Source: Plantago ovata (lineage: Eukaryota; Streptophyta; Magnoliopsida; Lamiales; Plantaginaceae). Taken from it: a stretch of DNA of 64,000 nt. The DNA is taken from positions 72,026,985-72,090,984 of the forward strand of contig CM051455.1 of the NCBI GenBank assembly GCA_028274465.1, given 5' to 3'. Positions 31,426 to 41,897 of the stretch are shown one piece after another (positions within the stretch are counted from its first letter, which is position 1; each line of letters opens with the position of its first letter). The notes below the pieces were generated by a model, which was given only the letters and a program-made list of their open reading frames with translations, was not told the origin of the DNA and did no database searches. Made by a program: the position numbers and the translations under genes.

Positions 31426-32980
31426 TGTTCGTCCCTTTAAACAACAAGAAAAGACTAGAGGGGGGGTGAATAGTCTTTTCAAACTTTCGTCATTTAAAAA
31501 CTTTCTCAGCAAGGAATTATTACTTTTCAGTAATGAGTTTGTTGATACTTAACTTTCTGAGCAAGCGCAAGTTACTTTTCAGTAACGAGTTTTTCTGATA
31601 CTTAAAATCAGAGAGCGAAAGTCTTTGATACAATAAGTGCTTTGTCAATAAGTGATAGTTTCAGCAAGTGAACAGAGTGACTGTGTACAGAAAGATATGC
31701 TTTGCTGAAAACTAAATGCAGTAAGTAAATCATACAAACACCTTTATAGTGGTATCTGAGAGTGGCGTAATCTCTCAACTAATCCACTTTGTCCTTTCTA
31801 GGACTAAATCCACTAAGACAAGTTTGAGGTTCCTTACAACACCTATCTAGAGCGATTCAAACATAAACCAAAGCACACTTGCTTCGTTTCCAACCTAACT
31901 AGAGAACGAAACCTTGTTCTCCACCAAACTTGGGACGTTTAATCAGCAACACTATGCTCGATTAAGTTCCCCCTGAATTTCACGCTTGAAAGGGTGTATT
32001 TTCAGTTAGAGAGGTTTGGGATGAGATAACTTGATTATAACTTATTCAGCTACAACAAGAAATCTAAGAAACTGCAGTAAACAAGTTTGAATGTTTCTGG
32101 TGTCAAGACTTGTTCTTGTTCGAAAGAAAGAACAATTAACTAATTTCTTAGCCGTGTATGTTCTGCTTCTTCACAAGTAGCTTTTTTAAGTTTTAAGTCT
32201 TGGAACGGATCAATGGCAGTAAAGAGTGTTTGAAGGGTATGTGAGTTTAAGCACAAGTGAGAGTTTGATCACGTTGTTGACACACTTCAACTCTTTGCCG
32301 GAGGACCTCTATTTATATTGAATCAAGGGAGCCGTTTGAATTTCAAATTCTAAGGCTTTGTTCCTTAAGATGTCACTATCATGCTTTTGTACTTTCAACA
32401 ACGTCCTTTATTTGTCTTCTAGTCTTCATGTCCTTCGCCTGCATGCTTTGCATTTAATGTTCATTTGAAAGAGATTCAAACATGAACGTTGGAGCGCAAA
32501 TGCAAGTACTTTCAGCAAGGAGGTCACATATGTTTTTCAGCAAGTGGTCAGTCTCAGTTTCAGCAAGCACAACCTACTCTGTCGTTTAGATTTTCATTTA
32601 TGCAAGCTGTTTCTGAAGTTTCCACTTTATGAGCAACATGTGCCTTTGTAGATACCAGTCTTCAGAAATCTTCTCGTCTTCCATCTTCGAAATCTTCAAG
32701 TTTCTGAACGGTTCTAAATGCTTCAATAGTTTGTTTGTGTAAACAAAGTACATCATCAGAAAATGCTTCAATAGGTTTTTTTTTGTTTTCAGAAAACAAG
32801 ATACATCATAAGCGGTAAAACCACACCTATCTAGCACCTACTCTAAGTCTTCAGCAAACGTTCCTCTTTTACAATGTCCTCTAAAATTCTAAATTTCTAT
32901 GGACCTTAAGAATACTAGTTACTGGACTTTCCTTAATTTAACATGGTTAATTGCTCATCAAAATTACAAGTTTCCTAAGA
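31426..32980 (-). repeat. LTR 4 (third tandem LTR) of the X array
   Basis: TGTTCGTCCC start, 1555 bp, followed by the polypurine tract and a longer internal region, so it is the functional-position 3' LTR of the ORF3 part at 33239-35766. Confidence 0.8.
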
Positions 32981-33238
32981 AATTTCCCCCTTTTTGATGT
33001 TAGCAATCCATGGCTAAATTAATTGTTACCCTTTTAGAGGTTTCTGATGTTGATAAATCAGTTGATTAATGCAAGCATACTTGAATAATAAAACAGTAAG
33101 CATAAGTAGATTGCATAATCAAAAACCAATAAGAGTCAAAACTTTTATTGCTGATAGTTATCTTTCAGTAAGTTTACAAGAAAGTTCAGAGATAACTTCA
33201 CAAATCAGCAAACAAAACTAAACAGAGCTTTCACAAGG

Positions 33239-35766
33239 GACTTAAGCTCTTTCAGCAGACGATTTTCTCAGAATCTCCCTTACACTCTTCTCAGCAAGTG
33301 CAGAAAATTCAACACAGTCCTTTTCGTAATCTTCAAGTAGCTTACGGACTTCGAGCTGAATGATCCTTGCGTTCTTGCAGGCGGTATAATGTTGTTTTTC
33401 AACATTCATTTCTTTGTAGTGCAACACCCACAAGTGCATGCCCCAATTGTTGGCATGGAGAAGTTGTGTATCTGAAATGCCCTTGTTAGAATGAATCTTC
33501 CTTAACCAATGAAGATCTTCTTCTTGATCCTTAGCAGTGAGATAGAAATACTCATAAAGAATCAAGTCATATTTCTTCTTTGACTTCTTGGTTAAAGGGT
33601 CAGAGTAATAGGCAACAACATCAATTGGTTTAATCAGATCAGGTTCTTGCTTTATTTGTTTGCAAATTGATGTTCTTCTTACCAAGACTTCCAGAGTCAT
33701 CCATCTCCCAGCAATGTTTCTTGGGAAGGGACGAGGATCCCTTTATTTTCTTTTCACCTTCAATTCAATCCAAGTGTACATTTGATTCAGTACAGCAGTT
33801 GGAAAGAAATCATTTGCCAATACATCTTCCAGCTTTAAGATCCAGCAACCATGAACATTTCTGATTACATTTTCAGTTGTTTCCTCATTGCTGGTCTTTG
33901 TGTATTCAATGCCAGACCCAATGGCAATGCTGGCTAGCCTCTTTTCTTCCTGTTTTTGCCTTCTTCTTCTTGACTTTGCATTTTCTTGATCTCTTACTGA
34001 AGATCTTTAGTCAGAAGAGAAATGTTTTGAGTGGCCAGACGGAGTTAGGGCTGTAATTGGTCTAGATCTTATAGCTTGAGCTATTGTCTGATTGTCATCA
34101 TCATCATCATCATCTTCATTCAGATCTTGATGTCTCTCAGTGTGACAGTATTCATGAGTTTCAGCAGAAGTTTTTCTCTTTTCGGATTTGCTGAATTCAA
34201 CTCAGAATCTGCTTCAGCTTGTCTTTTAGAACTTTGCTCTCTTTCAGCAAGAGGTTCTATTGTCAGTGGCGCTTCAGCAGAGGTTTTCTTTCATGAAGAT
34301 TTTCTTTATTTATCTTCCCCCTTAGACATGGATTGCATCATTGGAGTAATGTGCAGAGAAAAGAACACATTGCAATTTTCAGCAAGAGTGCTTAGGCTAT
34401 TGTACTTCATGATAATTGCCTGCTGATCAGAGGTCAGCTTTGACAATTCTTGATTAATACTCACCAAGTTCTCCTCATGTCTGCGTTCAATTTCGACTCT
34501 GTCTTCAATGAAAGTCTGGGCCTTTTTCAATGCAGACTTTGCTAGTTTGAGTGCTTGACTGACAACTTCTTCATAGCTTTTGTGGTGTAGACTTATGTAT
34601 TTCTGAGCTATGGTAAGAGAAGTAGTGCGTTTAAGCACAGTAGCCAGTATTTTGCCGATGTGAAGCGGACTCTCAACAAGCAGTCCATCGTCTTCTGCTT
34701 TGCAGGCTTTTGTGGACTTCCATCAGTGCCAAAATTCTTGGAGTAAAATCCTCCATATGTGGGAATGGCACTAAAGTCGGGGTCAAGGAATGAACTTTAA
34801 GCTCAGTAGCGAATTGATCATCTCTGGTCAGCAAATGACTCCTTATGTCATCATTTTCATCATTGTCATCATCAGGAGGAGGAATTATGACCACAGCGGG
34901 TTCAGAATTCTTTGATTGATCATCCTCATTTGCTGAGAGATCTTCTTCGTCATCAGATTCATCAAGGCCAGCAACCTTGGTTCCTAAATCTGTAGCTTCA
35001 TTCCCTTTTGGTTGAGTGGTTGCTGGTGGCAAGGCTTCAGACTCAACAACTGGAGTTTCACCAGTAGTGAATTTTGATTGAGTAGTTGCTGAGGGCAACG
35101 TTTGAGACTCAATGACTGGAGTTTCACCAGTAGTAAGTGGAAGGGAGGGGACTTCCAGAGGCTTCACTCCTGAAGATTGAGCAATGTCCAGATTCTGAGT
35201 ATGCCTTGCATGAATCTGTAGACTATTTTGAAGTGCTCTTTGATAATCTTCATCCAATTCTTCATCTTCAAGGTTTGGATCAGTGACCTTGGCATCGAGT
35301 AAAGGTAACTCGGCATTAGAAAGCTTGCTTTTGCTTTGTTTCAATTCAGCGCGCTTTCTGGCGTACTCTTCTTCAGTGTCAGCGCCTTGTTCAGGTGCTG
35401 GAGTACTTGTCTCAGCAGGAGCAGGATTGGATTCTTGTTGCTGACTTGGTGTTTGATTAGCTTGCTGAATGTCAGTATCATGATGTTCATTCTCAGTAAC
35501 TGTCAGTTTAAGTCCACCAGCATCAGGACTAGGACCTTGATTATCATCATCGTCATCCTTTTTGTCCTTAGAATATTTTCCTTCATCATCACTTGGATCT
35601 TTAGGAATGTTCTCATCCTCTTCTTCTTCATCATCATCCGTCAGTATGACCAACTCAAGATGTTTGTATAGAGCAACACTCGTAACTTCCTCTTCTTCAT
35701 TGATTTTGTGGGGATCAGCCACCACGGGTACAAAAGAACCCTTGAGCATCACAGCTTGTTCAGCTG
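33239..35766 (-). pseudogene. C-terminal part of ORF3 in the X lineage
   Basis: Homologous block by block to 9367-11890 of copy A: SFVPVVADPHKINEEEEVTS, an acidic Asp/Glu run, two LTTGETPVIES/FTTGETPVVES repeats, LLTRDDQFATELKVHSLTP, the coiled-coil part and a C-terminus ending KSSAERA. The N-terminal side is cut off where element C inserted at 35767; AGCTG at 35762-35766 would be one copy of that target duplication. A few breaks. Confidence 0.75.
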
Positions 35767-36060
35767 TGTTAGGAAACTTGTAATCTTGATGAGCAATTAA
35801 CCATGCTAAATTAAGGAAAGTCCAGTAACTAGTACTCTTAAGGTCTATAGGAATTTAGAATTTTAAGGACATTGTAAAAGAGGAACGTTTGCTGAAGACT
35901 TAGATTAGGTGTTAGTTAAGATGGTTTTTACCGCTAATTACGATGTATTTTATTTTCTGAAAAGAAAATAACTTATTGAATCTTTAGCTTATGATGTATC
36001 TTATTTTCTGAAAAGAAAATAACCTATTGAAGCATTTGCTGACGATGTACTTTCTTTTTA

Positions 36061-37069
36061 GGGCGATTTACATGTGGACCCCCTCTTATGCTCGGTAATT
36101 ACATATGTTTCCTCGTTAGTAAAAGAATTACGTATAAACCCTCTTTATGCAAAACAATTACAAATAAACCCACGATCTTGACTTTTGCCGCTCTTAATCA
36201 TGGAAAATACATAATTGTCCCTGAACAATTATCAGATTTTAAATTTTACCAAACAATCTCAACTTTAAGTTATTACAAAATAAACCCACATATCTTATCT
36301 AAATTATAAATTTCCCCAAATTCTTTTTATTTCTTCTTCTTTCTAATTTACCGGATTCCGGTGCCGGAATCCGGTAGCCACCATCAGCTCCGATCTGGAG
36401 CCGTGAAACAGCTCCAGATCGGAGCTGTTACAGCTCCAGATCTGGAGTTGGCAGCTCCAGATCTGGAGCTGCAATAAGAGCTCCGACGGAGCTCTGTAAT
36501 AGAGCTCGTCGGAGCTCTTTACAGAGCTCCACCGGAGCCCTTTAAGAGCTCCGACGGAGCTCTGTAATAGAGCTCGTCGGAGCTCTTTACAGAGCTCCAC
36601 CGGAGCCCTGTAAGAGCTCCGACGGAGCTCTGTAATAGAGCTCGTCGGAGCTCTTTACAGAGCTCCACCGGAGCCCTGTAAGAGCTCCGACGGAGCTCTG
36701 TTATAGAGCTCGTCGGAGCTCTTTACAGAGCTCCACCGGAGCCCTGTAAGAGCTCCGACGGAGCTCTGTAATAGAGCTCGTCGGAGCTCTTTACATTGCC
36801 GGAATCCGGTAATAGAATTAAAGAAAGAAAAGAAAAGAAAAAAAGAGAAAAAGAAAAGAAAAAAAAAAAGAAAAAGGATTAAATTGCAAATAAGATTAAA
36901 GGAATAAGGCTAAATTGTATAAGGGCGCGTTTGGAGAATCAATATTGAACAGTAGCTTATAAGCAGGTCAACGCCAACTGCTTAAAATGGGCCTATATGT
37001 AATTCTTTTATTAACGAGGAAAGATTTGAAAAGCACGTCCATAAGAGGGGGTCCAGGCGTAAAAATCTC
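36061..37069. mobile_element. Non-autonomous Mutator-like element (1009 bp)
   Basis: Flanked by a perfect 9-bp duplication TTCTTTTTA (36052-36060 and 37070-37078), the length typical of Mutator-like elements. Long imperfect terminal inverted repeats of about 75 bp: GGGCGATTTACATGTGGACC at the left end pairs with GAGATTTTTACGCCTGGACC read from the right end, followed by shared CCCCTCTTATG and TAAAAGAATTAC. No transposase frame. The interior has a 68-bp tandem array, CCGGAATCCGG palindromes and an A/G-rich run (about 36825-36880). The insertion is inside the C LTR, so it is younger than C. Confidence 0.82.
36478..36795. repeat. Tandem array of a 68-bp GAGCTC-rich unit, about 4.7 copies
   Basis: Units start at 36478, 36546, 36614, 36682 and 36750, each opening GAGCTCCGACGGAGCTC and nearly identical. 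Each unit is itself made of related palindromic pieces (GAGCTCCGACGGAGCTC, GAGCTCGTCGGAGCTC, GAGCTCCACCGGAG), so a shorter repeat was amplified first. Confidence 0.9.
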
Positions 37070-37526
37070 TTCTTTTTATAAACAAACTATTGAAGCATTT
37101 AGAAACCGCTCAGAATCTTGAAGATTTTTGAAGATCTGAAGACTTGAAGAATTCGAAGATCTGAAGACTAGAAGATTGCTGAAAACTGGTATCTACAAAG
37201 GCACGTGTTGCTCAGAAAGTGGAAACTTCAGCAACAGCATTGCATAAGTGAAAATCTGAAAGACAGAGTAGGTTGTGCTTGCTGAAACTGAGACTAACCA
37301 CTTGCTGATGGAACATATGTGACCTCTTGCTGAAAGTACTTGAATTTGCGCTCCAATGTTAATGTTTGAATTCTATTCAAATAAGCATTAAATGCAAAGC
37401 TTGCACGCGAAGGACATGAAGACTAGAAGACAAACAAGGACGCTGCTGAAAGTACAAAAGCAAGATAGTGACATCTTAAGGATCAAAAGCCTTGGAATTT
37501 AAAATTCAAACGGCTCCTTACTTGCA

Positions 37527-37534
37527 CTATAAAT
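37527..37534 (+). promoter_or_regulatory. TATA box of the Copia C 5' LTR
   Basis: CACTATAAATAGAGG, conserved across LTRs of the family. The transcription start is expected some 30 bp downstream. Confidence 0.65.
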
Positions 37535-38398
37535 AGAGGTCATCCGGCAAAGAGTTGAAGTGTGTCAACAACGTGATCAAACTCTCACTTGTGCTTAAAC
37601 TCACATACCTTCAAACTCTCTATACTACCATTGATCCGTTCCAAGACTTAAAGCTTGAGAAAGCTACTTGTGAAGAAGTAGAATTTACACGACTAAGAAA
37701 TTAGTCAAGTGTTCTTTCTTTCTTTCGAACAAGAACAAGTCTTGACACCAGAAACAATCAAACTTGTTTACTGCAAAGTATTCAAAGTTGTGTTTCTTAG
37801 ATTACTTGTTGTAACTGAATAAGTTATAATTAAGTTATCTCATCCCAAAACTCTCTAACTGAAAATACACCCTTTCAAGCGTGATATTCAGGGGGAACTT
37901 AATCGAGCATAGTTTTGCAGATTAAAAGTACCAAGTTTGGTGGAGAACAAGGTTACGTTCTCTAGATTAGGTTGGAGACAAAGAAAGTGTGATTTGGTTT
38001 CTGTTGAATCGCTCTAGATTGGAGATTGTAAGGAACCTCAATCATATCTTAGTGGATTCAGTCCGAAGAAAGGACAAAGTGGATTAGTTGAGAGATTACG
38101 CCACTCTCAGATACCACTATAAAAGTGTTTGTGTGATTTACTTACTGTACTTAGTTTTCAGCAAATCATATCTGTATGTACACAGTCACTCACATCACTT
38201 GCTGAAACCTTTACTTACTGAAAAAGCACTTATTGTATCAAAGTAACTTACGCTTGCTGAGAAAGTTAAGTACCAGCAAACTCATTACTGAAAAGTAATA
38301 AGTACTTGCTGAGAAAGTTTTAAACGACGAAAGTTTAAAAAGACTATTCACCCCCTCCCCCATCTAGTCTTTTCTTGTTGTTTAAAGGGACCAACAAG

Positions 38399-38410
38399 TG
38401 GTATCAGAGC
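38399..38410 (+). other. Primer-binding site of Copia C (tRNA-Met type)
   Basis: TGGTATCAGAGC two bases after the LTR end. Confidence 0.88.
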
Positions 38411-38508
38411 TGGAGGTTCTTTAACCTTCAGCACTGAACCTAGATCCCCTTAGGTGCTTTCCGTAAATCACTCTCACTTGATCAGTTTGGTAGTGCTTTG
38501 CTGACAGG

Positions 38509-38573
38509 ATGTCTTTAGGAGATGCTCCCTTGCTGAAGCTGGAAAATTATGAGAAATGGCGAAACAACATGAT
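38509..38573 (+). pseudogene. First part of Copia C gag, cut by a Gypsy insertion
   Basis: MSLGDAPLLKLENYEKWRNN as in copy A. The Gypsy element begins at 38574. The rest of the C gag lies beyond 46676. Confidence 0.82.
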
Positions 38574-39846
38574 TGATGAATGTGTATTTTACACATTCAT
38601 TCGAGTCTTTTTCACCTAATTTAGCTATCCTCTATGTTAATTTAGCTATATTTTAGTACATTTTATTAGAATAGTGTCACGTTTCCCTTTAGATTTTATT
38701 TTACAGGTTTTGGTTGAAATTCGGAGATTTACGGGCAATTATATTAAAGTTTACAAGGAATTGGTGTTCCAGAAGCCTATTTGGAGTATCTGAAGGTTTC
38801 CGGATAGGATTTGGTGTCTAGGGGCCGAATCTGGAGGTTAGAAGGCCATTAGAAGTCTGAAACCGAGTCCGAAAAGGTGAAGAAATCCAAATCCGCGTTG
38901 AAAAACGCAGAAATTCCGCGAAAAACTGGGGGGGCGAACCGCCCCATGGCTCGGGCGAACCGCCCCAGAGTATTTTCGGGCCTATATATAGTTGCGAGTT
39001 TTCTCTCCGAAATTCATATCTTTCCAAGCCTTCTTTCTCACCTCTCTCTATAGTTTTAGGTAGGAACTTCCCGGGGCCTGTCCAGGGAGTTCCGTAGCTT
39101 AGGGGATACTTTTTCATAGCAGATCGGAGCGCGTAGGATCACAATCATCCGGAGATTGACAACCTTCGGTAACTTTGTATCTTACAACTTTTATCTACTT
39201 ATTTTATATATTCTTTCAATATGTTTTCTTCTATGATTGCTATTGATTGCATGCACATTATGAGTAGCTAAATTTTTCGTTGGTGGTAGTATGTGAATTC
39301 TTAGCGAGGGAAGATAATCATGCTAATGGCTATATCGCGCATTATACTCCGTGTCATTGCTTTATTTCGTTGATGAGTCGAACACCAAAATTCTCGTATG
39401 TTGTATTGATCATTATGCACACTAGGACACTTGTCGGCGAATCAGACTTAATTATCTTCGTAGTGTTGAATGATTACGGAACACAATAGGACGTTAGTTG
39501 TTGACAGGTCAGACCCATACTATCTTCGTAGTGCACAATACTTACAACAGGACCCTAGATTCATTCAAAGATCTCTATGCAAGACCGTGGAATTTATGCA
39601 TGATTATCGACCCATTATGTTAAGAAGGACCATACTATCACCAACCTCCATTATCTGCTTGAAAACCCCCTATCGCTTTTTATCTGCTGTTTTATATTTT
39701 CTTATTAAATAGATAAAGCTAGTTATAGTCCTGAGAGAACGACACTCGAGTCATTCTGCTGCTACACTACAGTTTTCGTTGTAGTTGTGGATTGCCTTTG
39801 GCTAAATTACAAATATTATTTGATTGAACCCTGACAACGTTCATCA
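38574..39846 (+). repeat. 5' LTR of the gag-protease Gypsy
   Basis: 1273 bp, with TATA at 38984-38991 (CCTATATATAGTTG) and GGGGCGAACCGCCCC-type hairpins directly upstream. Confidence 0.9.
38984..38991 (+). promoter_or_regulatory. TATA box of the Gypsy 5' LTR
   Basis: TATATATA directly after the GC-rich hairpins. The same box is in the 3' LTR near 45815. Confidence 0.65.
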
Positions 39847-39849
39847 AAT

Positions 39850-39868
39850 TGGCGCCGTTGCCGGGGAC
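39850..39868 (+). other. Primer-binding site of the gag-protease Gypsy (tRNA-Asp type)
   Basis: TGGCGCCGTTGCCGGGGAC three bases after the LTR, the primer site typical of Athila-related plant Gypsy elements. Confidence 0.88.
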
Positions 39869-40004
39869 TATACTCCTTTTTTCTATTTAATTTGTTTTTA
39901 TTTACAGCTTTAAATTCCTATTTCTTTTAGTTTTAGTTTTCCTTTTTAATTTCTCTCTCTGTTTTCCTATTTGTTTCTAATTACTTTACCTAGTCTGTCA
40001 CAGA

Positions 40005-41897
40005 TTGTGTATGCCGCATACACGTTCTGCAGGAATACCGCTTGCTGATTCAATTGCTGAGATCGTTAGAGTCTACCACCAAAGAAGGCGACTCCTTTTC
40101 AAGGAAATCGACGGAATGGCAGAAGCTAGACCACTGAAGGCATGGGTACAACCCACCAAGGATCGTATGAGGGGACCGGCGATTGTTCTTTCGCCCGCAA
40201 CCCGAGATCTGGAAATCAAGAACCACGCATTCCAACAACTTCCAAGGTTCTATGGCTTATCAAGGGAAGATGTGATGGGGTACTTGAACGATATCGATGA
40301 TTTCGTCAACCAACTCCCACGACCCGGAGCTGACATAACAACGGATGAGTTGAGAATGAAGGTTTTTGCAATGGGACTTGGCGACAGAGCCAAGTCATGG
40401 CTGAGTTCTCTACCAGCCGGCTCGCTGGACACTTGGGAAAAGGTTTTTTCAGCTTTCATGGAGAAATACTTCCCACACACTCTGACTACCGCGCTTAAGG
40501 CGCAAATCACTGTATTCAAGCAAGACTATGATGAGACCATCTACACCGCGTTCGAGAGGTTCCAAGATCTCACGAACAAGTGCCCTCACCATGGTTTTGA
40601 ACTCTCCGACCTAGTCCAACACTTCTACAATGGACTAACCTTCGAGAACCAACAAGTGGTGGATTTCCAATGCCGAGGCAATATTTGGGAGGAAACCGCG
40701 GAAGCCGTCTGGACAGTTTTCGAAAGGCTTGCTAAGGGTTCGTAGTTCAAGGACCCAAGAGCAATGGTTAGGAGACGTGGACCAGAAGCTCCACCGACTC
40801 AAGAAGCCCCTATGTACAGGGGGAATGGGGATCAATTCGAGTGCTTTACCAACGAATTGAAGCAAGTCCTCAAGAGCGCCACCGGAACAACTGTTTCGAA
40901 CGAAGTATGTCGAATATGAAAGAACTATGGGCATGGAGCTCATATGTGTAGATCGGAGCTGGCATACGAAGATGGCAACTGGGCTCGAGGAGGCAAAGAA
41001 GAAGCCTTTGCTACGCAGTTTGGTACTCAAGAAGTTAGCTACGGACAAGACGTTAGGAATCCTCGAGGTGGATTCTGGAGAAGAGGATACCGCAACAATC
41101 AAGGATATGAACCGGCTAACCAAACTTATGGACCTAACCAAGACCGTAGCAGGCTGAACTATGGTAATGATCACTGCGAAAACCCCACTCCGAAAGAGCC
41201 ACCGAAGTCGAAGACGGCTCTACTGATGGGGAACTTGCAGAAGATGGTTGATCACACACAAAGTTTTCTCAAACGGTATGAGGAGGATTCCGAGAAAACT
41301 AGGGCAAGGATTGATAAGTTGGAAGAGAGCACTAGGCTTGCCCATCAAAAGATGCAAGAGTTGATCGACCAAACAGCAAGTAAGGAACAAGGCAACACTG
41401 AGAAGGTCGTTAGGTGCGAGTGTTGCATGAAGGAAGAACTTCTACAGGCTGAGGAAGAAGAGGAGGACCTTGGTTCTGACACAAGTGATGAGGAGCAAGA
41501 GGATCCCGAACCACTCCCTAAAGGTTTCGATGTTAAGGTAGGGATTGGTGAGCTTGAAGATGTCCGTGCCACACTAGACACGGGATCCTACTCAAACATA
41601 ATTCCTTTGAATGTGTTTGAAAAGAGTAACCTTGGAAAACTATCCGAGGAAAGGGGTATTGTGCGACCGGCGGATGGATCATTCATGAGACCCGAAGGTG
41701 TTGTGAAAAATGTGTTGGTCAAGATTGATGAAGCATCAATATACACCAATTTCGTAGTTATGCCGGCATCTGCACCTGGGACGGGGGATGTCATACTCTT
41801 AGGGCAAACATTCTTGACCAAACTACGCTCCGTAATGGACATCTACCAAAGAACTTGCACCATCGAGGAAACAACACGTATTGCAAGCCATACCTGA
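40005..41897 (+). pseudogene. gag-protease region of the Gypsy element
   Basis: The gag part, about 40005-40745, has the plant Gypsy capsid pattern: HAFQQLPRFYGLSREDVMGY, KVFAMGLGDRAKSWLSSLP, WEKVFSAFMEKYFP and FERFQDLTNKCPHHGFELSD. The protease part near 41.53-41.88 kb has ATLDTGSYSNIIP as the catalytic Asp motif and DVILLGQTFL as its partner strand. Between them is a charged linker with acidic runs. A stop region and a CCGGGAGGCAACCTGG motif (about 42076) follow, the motif usually found after pol in Athila-type elements. Here it follows the protease directly. A small number of breaks. Confidence 0.85.

Larger units (their letters stand above)
35767..38396 (+). repeat. 5' LTR of Copia C, interrupted by a Mutator-like element
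   Basis: TGTTAGGAAACTTG...GGGACCAACA, about 1.61 kb without the insert, closest to the A-type LTRs. Confidence 0.85.

Noticed and set aside
36343-36600. Minus-strand frame over the GAGCTC array
   Set aside because: Created by the 68-bp tandem repeat having no stop in one frame; no protein family resemblance.
36478-36795. Regular repeats that could suggest a CRISPR-like array
   Set aside because: Direct head-to-tail units without unique spacers, inside a plant transposon.
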